A stretch of 22,579 nt of DNA from Serpentinimonas sp. Lineage in GTDB: Bacteria; Pseudomonadota; Gammaproteobacteria; Burkholderiales; Burkholderiaceae_C. Below are positions 14,807 to 20,986 of the stretch, one piece after another. The notes under the pieces were generated by a model, which did not search any database, was not told the origin of the DNA, and was given only the letters and a program-made list of their open reading frames with translations. A program made the translations under genes and the position numbers. Numbering within the stretch: position 1 is the first letter of the stretch; each line of letters starts with the position of its first letter. Location of the stretch: the NCBI GenBank assembly GCA_025458665.1, contig JALOSG010000012.1, forward strand, positions 1 through 22,579, given 5' to 3'.

Positions 14807-15078
14807 ATGCGCGCCTATCTTTTACAACGCCAATCTAGCCTGGCGGGCAGCTCATTTCTTTCTCTGGACCGCCAGACCCTGAGTTCGCCCGCAACATCGG
14901 GGCGCCATGGTTCATGCGGCCCAGCGGCGAGCCGCTCAGGGATATCGCAGCGCTGATCGAGTCGGGTGCCATCCGCCGTGTCGTGCACCGGGTCTTCGGC
15001 TTCGACGCCACCAACGACGCCCTGGCTTATGTCGACAGTGGGCGGGCCAAAGGCAAGGTCGTCATCAAGGTTCGGTGA
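14807..15078 (+). pseudogene. Internally deleted zinc-type quinone oxidoreductase
   Basis: The ATG at 14807 starts MRAYLLQRQSSLAG, a good N-terminus for NADPH:quinone oxidoreductase/zinc-type alcohol dehydrogenase proteins. After about a dozen residues the sequence jumps, in another frame, to the family's C-terminal end: PGGQLISFSGPPDPEFARNI, then RDIAALIESGAIRRVVHRVF and ALAYVDSGRAKGKVVIKVR, stop at 15078. A normal protein is about 310-330 aa, so roughly 230 central residues, including most of the cofactor fold, are gone. The junction is near 14840. It cannot encode an active enzyme. It lies 13 bp after the thioesterase gene and was probably its operon partner. Confidence 0.78.
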
Positions 15079-15224
15079 ATGGCAGGCATTAGGGCCTGCA
15101 GGTTGCGCTGCTGCCGGTTTCACTGGCAGCTTGGCAAGTTGGGAGATGAAACAGGAGGTGGCTGCATGTGCCAGCGGTGCTGAGCCAGTGCGCCACCCCC
15201 CCCAAGCCTGACCTTTCCGGGAAT

Positions 15225-16232
15225 TTACTTCCGGTCCACCTCGCCCAGCCGGCGGCCCAGCGATATGGCGTAAGGCGCCGCGCGCGCATTGAGGACCGGG
15301 TCGGCCGATGGCTTGATGCCTGCGGGCAGCACCAGCGGGTTGAAGGTCATGGCATCGCAGGCACCGCCAGAGTCTGGGGAGACACTGTCGATCACCAGCT
15401 TGCCCGCAGACACGACCTTGCGGCTGTCCGGCCACGCCAGGGTCGGGTCGATGAGGTTGTCTGCCGCATCGGCCAGTTGCAGGCGGAAATCGAACGCCAC
15501 AGCGCCCTTGCCCACGCGATCGCGAAGCTCTGCGGCCAGAAAGTCGTCGCCCATGGATTTGAGTTGTTCCTCGCTCAGGCCCATCACGCCCGCTTCGGGG
15601 ACAAACTGCCAGCGCACAAACTGCCCTTTGCCCGGGGCGGTCTCGAACTCGAATGCATTCACGCCCCAGTAGTTTGCGGTGGCGTAGCTTGCGGGCACGG
15701 GGGCCTGTGCCAGGTAGGCGGCCTGGCGCAAGGTGTCGGGGTTGGCGTCGTTGAACGCTTTAAGCTTCTCGGGGTTGGGTTTGCCGGTGGCCGGGTCTGC
15801 GGTGCGGGCCTGCACAAAAGGCGCAAACTGTTCTGGCTTGCTCACAAAGAACACCGGCGCCGAAATATTGGCCATTTGCCACTGCGCGCCACCGGGCAGC
15901 TGGAACTGAAGCGCCAAACCCCTGACGGACTTGCTCTTGTCGCTGGCTTTGGGGCTACCGCCGCCCACCGAGAAGCGCGCCACCACCGGAATACGTTCGC
16001 CACTGAACACAGCGGCGCTAGAGAGTTCGCGCCCGGCGGCGTTCCCCACAAAATGGCCGCTGGCGCAAATGCCTTTGGCCCCGGACCTTCGGGAGCCCGG
16101 GTGCTTGCCAGCCAGCCCCTCCAGCGCATTGACCTGGGACTCGGCCTGGGAAGTCTGCGCGTGGGCCTGCACAGACAGAAGGCCACTGCCTACGGCGGCG
16201 GACGCAGCAATAGCAAGAAGCAGAGGTTTCAT
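15225..16232 (-). CDS. SrpA-like periplasmic catalase-family peroxidase
   Basis: The 335-aa protein has a signal peptide (MKPLLLAIAASAAVGSGLLS, cleavage near AHA-QT) and a minimal catalase domain: GKHPGSRRSGAKGICASGHF (43-61), PVVARFSVGGGSPKASD, VRGLALQFQLPGG, then the C-terminal DPVLNARAAPYAISLGRR, where Tyr321 and Arg317 fit the proximal haem ligand motif. These small catalase-like haem proteins use peroxide in the periplasm. Oddly, the distal segment that reads (N/V)HAKG in canonical catalases is SGAKG here, so Gly51 replaces the expected distal His. The ATG at 16232 is preferred over 16277 because the signal peptide follows directly. It appears to be a single-gene unit. Confidence 0.88.
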   Translation of the reverse strand: MKPLLLAIAASAAVGSGLLSVQAHAQTSQAESQVNALEGLAGKHPGSRRSGAKGICASGHFVGNAAGRELSSAAVFSGERIPVVARFSVGGGSPKASDKSKSVRGLALQFQLPGGAQWQMANISAPVFFVSKPEQFAPFVQARTADPATGKPNPEKLKAFNDANPDTLRQAAYLAQAPVPASYATANYWGVNAFEFETAPGKGQFVRWQFVPEAGVMGLSEEQLKSMGDDFLAAELRDRVGKGAVAFDFRLQLADAADNLIDPTLAWPDSRKVVSAGKLVIDSVSPDSGGACDAMTFNPLVLPAGIKPSADPVLNARAAPYAISLGRRLGEVDRK

Positions 16233-16420
16233 GGGATCGACCTTTCGGGTGGTGAAGTCAGACGTTGCGAAATGCATGCGCCTGTGTGTGTGGTCGAAGC
16301 TCTAGGCCGATTCTTACTGCGCCAAAAAATACAGTGGCCCAGGCCGATGGCGCTGCAACTTTATGCCGCGGCATCACACTAAGCCGGCCCCGAACCGCGT
16401 GCAGCCGGTGCGGGTGTCCC

Positions 16421-17005
16421 TCAGACGGGTGTACGCAAGCCCTGCGCCAAGTGCTGGCTGAAGCCCGCCATCAAAACCGGCCAGCCAGCGTCCAGCGCTT
16501 TGGCAGCGCTTCCAGGCCCAGCCAGTGCGGCCCCGTGCAGGAAATCCACCAGAACGTTCCGCAGCACAGCGTGGCTGGGCGCGGGTGTGGGGTTCCCAAG
16601 TGCTTGTTCGAACAGCTCGGAGAACACCGTGGCCAGGGGCGCACCGCCCCTGTGGGCCAGGTGCTGGGTCAATGGGAGAGCCCTCGCGGCACAGAGCAGG
16701 TACGTTTTCGCCAGCAGCTGCAGCCTGAGTTCAGGCGTGGGCAGTCTGGCCAACCGGGGCCGAACCGCGAGCAGCGGGGCAAAGGCCTTCTCGATCAACG
16801 CCTGCCGCAGCGCCTGCTTGTTGCTGAAGTAGTGGTACAGCGCCATGGCATTGACACCCAGCGCAGAAGCGACCGCCCGCATGCTTACATCGCTCGCACC
16901 CGCCGCCATCAGTTTCCCTGCGGCTGAAAGGATGTGCTCGCGACTCAGCAAGGAGGCGTCCTGCCTGGGTCGCCCTCGCTGTTTCGGGCCGGTCTGTGTG
17001 TTCAT
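16421..17005 (-). CDS. TetR-family repressor divergent from reductase gene
   Basis: The 194-aa protein starts MNTQTGPKQRGRPRQDASLL. The TetR HTH follows: HILSAAGKLMAAGASDVSMR, AVASALGVNAMALYHYFSNK and QALRQALIEKAF (about 24-78). The C-terminal half resembles TetR_C-type ligand domains (GAPLATVFSELFEQAL). It is divergent from the DHFR-fold gene over 42 bp containing a TACA-A-TGTA repeat. No Shine-Dalgarno precedes the ATG, and the predicted -10 box ends 8 bases upstream of it. It likely regulates itself and the neighbouring reductase. Confidence 0.9.
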   Translation of the reverse strand: MNTQTGPKQRGRPRQDASLLSREHILSAAGKLMAAGASDVSMRAVASALGVNAMALYHYFSNKQALRQALIEKAFAPLLAVRPRLARLPTPELRLQLLAKTYLLCAARALPLTQHLAHRGGAPLATVFSELFEQALGNPTPAPSHAVLRNVLVDFLHGAALAGPGSAAKALDAGWPVLMAGFSQHLAQGLRTPV

Positions 17006-17013
17006 GCCAATAA

Positions 17014-17043
17014 ATTCTACAATGTATATTTAACTGCGGACAA
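17014..17043. promoter_or_regulatory. tetR/reductase intergenic promoter and operator
   Basis: An inverted repeat TACA-A-TGTA (17018-17026) lies in the divergent gap. On the minus strand TTGTCC (17043-17038), 18 bp, TAGAAT (17019-17014) form a plausible tetR promoter overlapping it. On the plus strand TATATT at 17025-17030 is a candidate -10 for the reductase gene. Confidence 0.5.
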
Positions 17044-17047
17044 ATCT

Positions 17048-17620
17048 ATGCACGGCTTTCCCCAAGTCATCGTCTTTCTGGGTATCAGCCTCGATGGGTT
17101 CATTGCCGGTCCGGCGGGAGACCTGTCGTGGTTGTCCGAATGCGCCAACGAGTCGCCCGCCGAGACGGGCTACGACGAACTGATGGGCAGAACCGATGCG
17201 CTGGTTCTGGGCCGCAACACCTACGATGCGGTGCTCGGGTTCAGTGACTGGCCCTTCGGCGGCAAACGGGTCTATGTACTGACCCACAGGCCGATGGCAC
17301 CCGCGCACGGCGAAATCGCGCTGCAGGGGGACATTGAACAAGCGCTGTGCAGGGTGCAGGCCTCGGGCGCGCGCACCGTCTACCTCGATGGTGGGAACGT
17401 GGTGCGGCAGGCCCTGGAGAAGAACCTTGTGGATGAGCTGGTGCTGTCTTGGGTGCCCGTTGTGCTGGGCGGCGGCATACGCCTGTTTGAGGAAGGCCTG
17501 ACGCCTTCGCGCTGGCAGCTTGCCAAGACCCGCTCGTTCCAGAGCGGCATGGTTCAGGCGTCGTACCTGAATGGCTGCTCCGCAGAGCGGCTGGAATGCG
17601 GCACCGGCGAACCAGCGTGA
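17048..17620 (+). CDS. DHFR-fold reductase (RibD C-terminal/YyaP type)
   Basis: The 190-aa protein contains VIVFLGISLDGFIAGPAGDLSWL (about 7-29), the opening of the RibD_C/dihydrofolate reductase-like family, then LVLGRNTYDAVLGF and RVYVLTHRP, and the NADPH-site segment TVYLDGGNVVRQAL (about 113-126) and PVVLGGGIRLF. Family members are NADPH-dependent reductases with poorly known substrates; it should not be assumed to be a folate enzyme. The ATG at 17048 is the first in-frame methionine before the conserved core; the longer frame runs back into the tetR gene. It is probably controlled by the divergent tetR. Confidence 0.86.
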   Translation: MHGFPQVIVFLGISLDGFIAGPAGDLSWLSECANESPAETGYDELMGRTDALVLGRNTYDAVLGFSDWPFGGKRVYVLTHRPMAPAHGEIALQGDIEQALCRVQASGARTVYLDGGNVVRQALEKNLVDELVLSWVPVVLGGGIRLFEEGLTPSRWQLAKTRSFQSGMVQASYLNGCSAERLECGTGEPA

Positions 17621-17633
17621 GCGTGAGAATATG

Positions 17634-17662
17634 GGCTGTACCCAGCCGGCGGGGCTGCTTTT
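17634..17662 (+). other. Two mutually exclusive hairpins before SRAP gene
   Basis: CAGCC at 17643-17647 can pair with GGCTG upstream (17634-17638, loop TACC) or with GGCTG downstream (17653-17657, loop GGCGG), the second followed by CTTTT. This may be a weak terminator for the reductase gene or a small leader switch ahead of the SRAP gene; stems are only 5 bp. Confidence 0.3.
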
Positions 17663-17665
17663 CAC

Positions 17666-18352
17666 ATGTGCACCAACTACACACCCACCCGAAACCAGAA
17701 ATGGGTCGCTCAGCACCTGGGGGCAGAACTGCCGAGCGAGCCTTACCCGCCGGAAGCGTTTCCCGGCTACGCGGCCCCCATCGCCCTGGCGGGCCATGCA
17801 GGGAAGACCCAGTGCCGGCTGGCACGCTTTGGCCTGGTGCCGCACTGGGCCCAGGACGCCACCCTGGGCCGCAAGACCTACAACGCCCGCACCGAGACCG
17901 TGGCAGAAAAACCCAGCTATCGCACCGCATGGCGGAAGCGCCAATTCGCCATTGCCTTGCTGGACGATTTCTTCGAGCCCAACTGGGAAACGGGCAGGGC
18001 GGTGCGCTGGCGCATCAAGCGCGCGGACGGCGAGCCCATGGGCGTGGCCAGCCTGTGGGACCAGTGGACCGACCCCGGTTCGGGTGAAGTGGTGACATCG
18101 TTCACCATGCTGACCGTGAACGCCGATGGGCACACGGTCATGGGCAAGTTTCACCGGCCAGGGGATGAGAAACGAAGCGTGGTGGTGCTGGAGGCGGGGC
18201 AGTTTGAAGCTTGGCTGCGGGCTGAAAGTAGCCAGGTAAACGCGATGCTGCGCCCGCCGCCCGATGGGCTGCTGGTGGCTGAAGCGGCTGCGGTGGGGGT
18301 GGCTGTGGGGGCGGCTGTGGGGGTAGCGAGTGGGCAGGCGGGGTTGTTTTAA
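17666..18352 (+). CDS. SRAP-domain protein (HMCES/YedK), abasic-site DNA-protein crosslinker
   Basis: The 228-aa protein starts MCTNY, so Cys2 becomes the N-terminal residue after methionine removal, as in YedK/HMCES. It then has RFGLVPHWA, YNARTETVAEKPSYRTAWRKR (core Asn and Glu), DDFFEPNW, a middle domain with LTVNADG, and FHRPGDEKR with the candidate catalytic His. Family members bind single-stranded DNA and crosslink to abasic sites through Cys2 to protect replication forks. The last 25 residues form a simple Val/Ala/Gly tail encoded by repeats of GGCTGTGGGGG-like sequence, which looks like a recent expansion. The ATG has no strong Shine-Dalgarno. Confidence 0.9.
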   Translation: MCTNYTPTRNQKWVAQHLGAELPSEPYPPEAFPGYAAPIALAGHAGKTQCRLARFGLVPHWAQDATLGRKTYNARTETVAEKPSYRTAWRKRQFAIALLDDFFEPNWETGRAVRWRIKRADGEPMGVASLWDQWTDPGSGEVVTSFTMLTVNADGHTVMGKFHRPGDEKRSVVVLEAGQFEAWLRAESSQVNAMLRPPPDGLLVAEAAAVGVAVGAAVGVASGQAGLF

Positions 18353-18520
18353 TGGGTACGTTGGCTAGGGCGGTGTGCGACGAAAAGTGAGATCGAGCCT
18401 GTAGTCTTTTTCAGCGAGAGCTTCCGTTCTGCTTGAGAGGCTGCAAGACGGTTCCCGGCTGCTTGCAATCAAGGCGCTTGCCACTCCCTCAATGCGGCAT
18501 TTGTTCGGTCTGGCCTTTTA

Positions 18521-18544
18521 GTTCCGGAACAATCGTTCCATAAT
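18521..18544 (+). promoter_or_regulatory. Three-half-site operator over dehalogenase promoter
   Basis: GTTCCGGAAC (18521-18530) is a perfect palindrome, and its right half also pairs with a third half-site: GGAAC-AATC-GTTCC (18526-18539). The last base overlaps CATAAT (18539-18544), a strong -10 box. A repressor here would block transcription of the downstream halohydrin dehalogenase-like gene. The rest of 18353-18520 shows nothing recognisable. Confidence 0.55.
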
Positions 18545-18631
18545 TTGCCACTGGCAAGCCCCAATGCACCTAAAGGAGCAACATGCGCGGCTCTGCGGCA
18601 TGCACCCCGAGGTCCACACACAGGAGAACCC

Positions 18632-19309
18632 ATGAGCAACCTCACCGGAAAACGCATTCTGGTCACTCAGGCCTCGGACTTTATGGGGCCGGCCATCTGC
18701 CATGAGTTGCGGGCCTGTGGCGCTGAAGTCATCGCCGACCAGCGCATGCCCACTGCGTTACAGGACGCACAGTTGTTGGTCCAGTCTGCAGGCCCTGTGG
18801 ATGCGCTGGTCATCAACCTGGCATTGCCTGCGCCGTCTACGCCAGTCACGCAGATTGATGAGGCCGAGTGGCAACAAGTCTTTGACGCGATGGTTCATCC
18901 TTTGCCCCGGTTGGTTCGCGCAGTCGTACCAGGCATGAAGGCCAGGGGAGGCGGAAAAATCATTGTCATGGGGAGCGCTTCGGCCTTGCGGGGTATGAAG
19001 AGGGCAGCCAGCTACAGCGCCGCGCGCGGAGCGCAGCTGGCCTACGTACAGGCGGCAGGCGTGGAACTGGCGCCAGACAACATCCAGCTCAATGCGATTG
19101 CGCAGAACTTCGTAGATAACCCGACCTATTTCCCTGCTGAAGTGCAATCCAATCCCAGGTTCCAAGAGCGTCTGAAGCGCGAAGTACCTTTGGGCCGACT
19201 GGTCAAAGCCGAGGAAGATGCGAAATTCGTGGCCTATCTCTGCAGCGATGCGGCCAACTGCTTTGTCGGCCAGGTGTTTCCCATGTCCGGGGGCTGGGCT
19301 GTTCGCTAG
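18632..19309 (+). CDS. Halohydrin dehalogenase-like SDR protein
   Basis: The 225-aa protein has an SDR fold but not SDR chemistry. The NAD(P) glycine motif is replaced by T12-QASD-F17-M-G19, matching the halide-pocket motif T-x4-F/Y-x-G of halohydrin dehalogenases. The catalytic set is S115-x12-Y128-x3-R132, with Arg instead of the SDR Lys, exactly the Ser-Tyr-Arg triad of HheA/HheC. NPTYFPAEVQSNPRF and GRL, then GQVFPMSGGW, also parallel HheC. Such enzymes turn vicinal halohydrins into epoxides and open epoxides with halide, azide, cyanide or nitrite. The ATG at 18632 has CAGGAG 5 bases upstream. It stands alone behind its own promoter and operator. Specificity cannot be read from sequence. 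Confidence 0.85.
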   Translation: MSNLTGKRILVTQASDFMGPAICHELRACGAEVIADQRMPTALQDAQLLVQSAGPVDALVINLALPAPSTPVTQIDEAEWQQVFDAMVHPLPRLVRAVVPGMKARGGGKIIVMGSASALRGMKRAASYSAARGAQLAYVQAAGVELAPDNIQLNAIAQNFVDNPTYFPAEVQSNPRFQERLKREVPLGRLVKAEEDAKFVAYLCSDAANCFVGQVFPMSGGWAVR

Positions 19310-19329
19310 GTTTCGTTACTCAGTTACGG

Positions 19330-19365
19330 CAACCGGTCGGGGGCTGCCCTTGTGTGGGCCGGTTG
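19330..19365. other. Inverted repeat after dehalogenase gene
   Basis: CAACCGG (19330-19336) and CCGGTTG (19359-19365) are perfect 7-bp arms with a 22-base loop, 20 bases past the dehalogenase stop. No T-run follows, so terminator function is uncertain. Confidence 0.35.
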
Positions 19366-19454
19366 TGGGGAGCTGCAAGCAGGCCCAAGCAGGCATGACC
19401 ACTGCCAGACCCCCGTGCGCTCCTTGCCCACACCAGCGTCCCAGCCGTTACTGG

Positions 19455-19652
19455 TCAATCAAAAAAATCCTCATCCAGCTTCTTGATGTAAACCACTTCC
19501 TCCACCCGGCAGCCAATGTCGAAGCGGATCATGAGGCGGGTCAGTTGATGGCCGTCGATGAGAACGATGCGCTTGCTGAGCAAGTCAGCCGTTTCCTTGG
19601 CGGCTGCAATGAAGCCAGCACCGTGCAGATAGCGGACAATGAACTTGGTTCT
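19455..19652 (-). pseudogene. Relic of Mrr-type restriction endonuclease (C-terminus)
   Basis: On the minus strand about 66 codons are open and end in the typical Mrr tail: SKRIVLIDGHQLTRLMIRF, then DIGCRVEEVVYIKKLDEDFF and stop at 19455. IVLIDG-x-x-L-x-x-LMI and (K/R)-(I/L)-DEDFF are the C-terminal marks of Mrr proteins, which are about 300 aa and cut methylated DNA. The frame is closed upstream by TGA (19655-19653) with no start codon in a suitable place, and the catalytic core is absent, so this is a dead fragment. The NYN-type gene begins 42 bp to the right on the other strand. Confidence 0.7.
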
Positions 19653-19663
19653 TCAGGGAGGAA

Positions 19664-19680
19664 GGCCCGCAATGCGGGCC
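19664..19680. other. Perfect 7-bp hairpin between Mrr relic and NYN gene
   Basis: GGCCCGC-AAT-GCGGGCC (19664-19680) lies 14 bases before the ATG of the NYN-type gene. It has terminator-like geometry but no T-run on the plus strand. As RNA it would sit just upstream of the ribosome binding region (AAAGGG) and could affect translation. Confidence 0.5.
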
Positions 19681-19694
19681 AGTAAAGGGCGGCA

Positions 19695-20297
19695 ATGCGC
19701 AACAACATTGTTCTGATTGACTTTGAAAACGTCCAGCCATTGGCATTGGACGCATTGGCGCAACCCCACTTTCGGGTGCTGGTGTTTGTGGGTGCCAACC
19801 AGACCAAGGTGCCGTTCGATACGGCGGCCGCTGTGCAGAAGCTGGGGGCGCAGGCGGAGTACGTGAAGATTGCAGGCAACGGCCCCAACGCGCTGGACTT
19901 CCACATTGCCTACTACATAGGGGCGCTGTCGGCCACCGACCCCAACGCTTGCTTCCACATCGTGTCGAAAGATGCGGGGTTCGACCCGCTCATTCAGCAC
20001 CTGAAAACCCGCAAGGTGCGGGCTGGCCGCGTGACGGAAATTGCCGACATTCCCGCCCTGAAAGCTGCGCACAGCAAAACCCCCGAGGAGCGCATGCAGA
20101 TCGTGCTGGACCGGCTGGCCCAGCCCAACGCGCCCAAGCCGCGCACCGTGAAAACGCTCTCCAATTCCATAGCGTCATACCTACAGAAGCAGGCCACCGA
20201 GGAAGAGATTGCCGCCCTGGTGCAAGCGCTGGTTGCCAGCGGCGCGATATCTATGGTGGGTACGAAGGTGAATTACGCCCTTGCCACCCATGGCTGA
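19695..20297 (+). CDS. NYN/PIN-like domain putative ribonuclease
   Basis: The 200-aa protein starts MRNNIVLIDFENVQP, with the acidic-residue opening (DFEN) of the NYN/PIN-like nuclease fold. Next come VFVGANQTKVPFD, GNGPNALDFHIAYYIG (about 72-87, second acidic site) and SKDAGFDPLIQHL (about 101-113, third acidic site). These are the metal-binding positions of PIN-like RNases. The C-terminal about 70 residues (TVKTLSNSIASYL...ALVQALVASGAI) look helical, like a small winged-helix domain. It overlaps the next gene by 8 bp, so the two are likely co-translated. Target unknown; an RNA-processing or defence role is possible. Confidence 0.83.
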   Translation: MRNNIVLIDFENVQPLALDALAQPHFRVLVFVGANQTKVPFDTAAAVQKLGAQAEYVKIAGNGPNALDFHIAYYIGALSATDPNACFHIVSKDAGFDPLIQHLKTRKVRAGRVTEIADIPALKAAHSKTPEERMQIVLDRLAQPNAPKPRTVKTLSNSIASYLQKQATEEEIAALVQALVASGAISMVGTKVNYALATHG

Positions 20298-20610
20298 AAC
20301 AGAGGTTTTTCATGCAGTGGTGTACCGGATAACCTATCCCAACGGCAAGATTTACGTGGGTCAGGACCGGACCAACAGCATCAACTACTTTGGCAGCGCT
20401 TCCTCGGCGTTGATTGCGGCCGATTTTTCCCCGGAGCAGCGCAAAAGCTTTACCGTGACGCGGGACATTCTGTGGGAAGCTGATGCCGCTACAAGGGCAG
20501 AAATCAACCGCGTGGAGCTTGATTTCATCCTTGCGTTAAGGGCGAACGACCCCGCGGTGGGGTACAACCGCTGGCCGCCTTACATGCCAGGAAATAGATG
20601 TTTTGGATGA
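20290..20610 (+). CDS. Small GIY-YIG-like nuclease
   Basis: The 106-aa protein starts MAETEVFHAVVYRITYPNGK and continues IYVGQDRTNSINYFGSAS. VYRI-x6-KIYVG matches the two-strand GIY-YIG core in degenerate form, FTVTRDIL supplies an Arg-bearing helix, and INRVELDFILAL with GYNRW gives the conserved Glu and Asn. Such folds cleave DNA in homing, repair and some defence enzymes. The ATG at 20290 lies inside the 3' end of the NYN-type gene (8-bp overlap); a TTG at 20281 is an alternative. No extra DNA-binding domain is present. Catalytic competence is uncertain because the motif is imperfect. Confidence 0.72.
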   Translation: MAETEVFHAVVYRITYPNGKIYVGQDRTNSINYFGSASSALIAADFSPEQRKSFTVTRDILWEADAATRAEINRVELDFILALRANDPAVGYNRWPPYMPGNRCFG

Positions 20611-20986
20611 GGGCGTCTTGCGATTCAAATATGGGCTTTGCGCGATGGGCGGCTAGGCAGCGCAAGCCGTCGTTGGCTCACCCAATGTGACTGTCTGATG
20701 TCAGTCGCCGAGCAGTCATTTGCACCCCATGTGACAGCATTCAACTCTGGGTTGTACCCAGCGGATATGGTTTTGCAGGGGGCCTCGGCATGTCCACAAA
20801 GCATTGCGTATCAACACAAGGCAATGATGGGGATGATAGGAGCGGCAAACCCTCAAACTAAGGTCTGAAAAGAGGTGCTTGAGTCAGAAGAGATATCCGG
20901 AAGGTTTCAAGACCAAATTGATCGAAGACTACCGACGTGGTTTGGTAGAAAATCAAGGCACCTCGAAACCGCAAGGACGCGTTGCC
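20611..20986. other. 376-bp region without a convincing gene
   Basis: It contains a perfect hairpin CTGGGT-TGT-ACCCAG (20747-20761) and short open frames without coding character. From 20840 the frame of the downstream channel gene is already open and would read KRYPEGFKTKLIEDYRRG, faintly like a transposase OrfA N-terminus; a TTG at 20879 with AGAGG upstream could start it. AAGGA at 20974-20977 suits the GTG at 20987 instead. Confidence 0.4.

Noticed and set aside
15196..15203. Run of eight C residues after the catalase-like gene
   Set aside because: Lies outside any gene and 20 bases from the catalase stop; a phase-variable role is not supported.
17030..18154. Long minus-strand frame opposite the reductase and SRAP genes
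   Set aside because: It spans two well-recognised plus-strand genes and has no recognisable domain.
20638..20868. Short plus-strand frame of 76 aa between the GIY-YIG gene and the channel
   Set aside because: No domain, weak start and atypical composition; kept only as part of an unassigned region.
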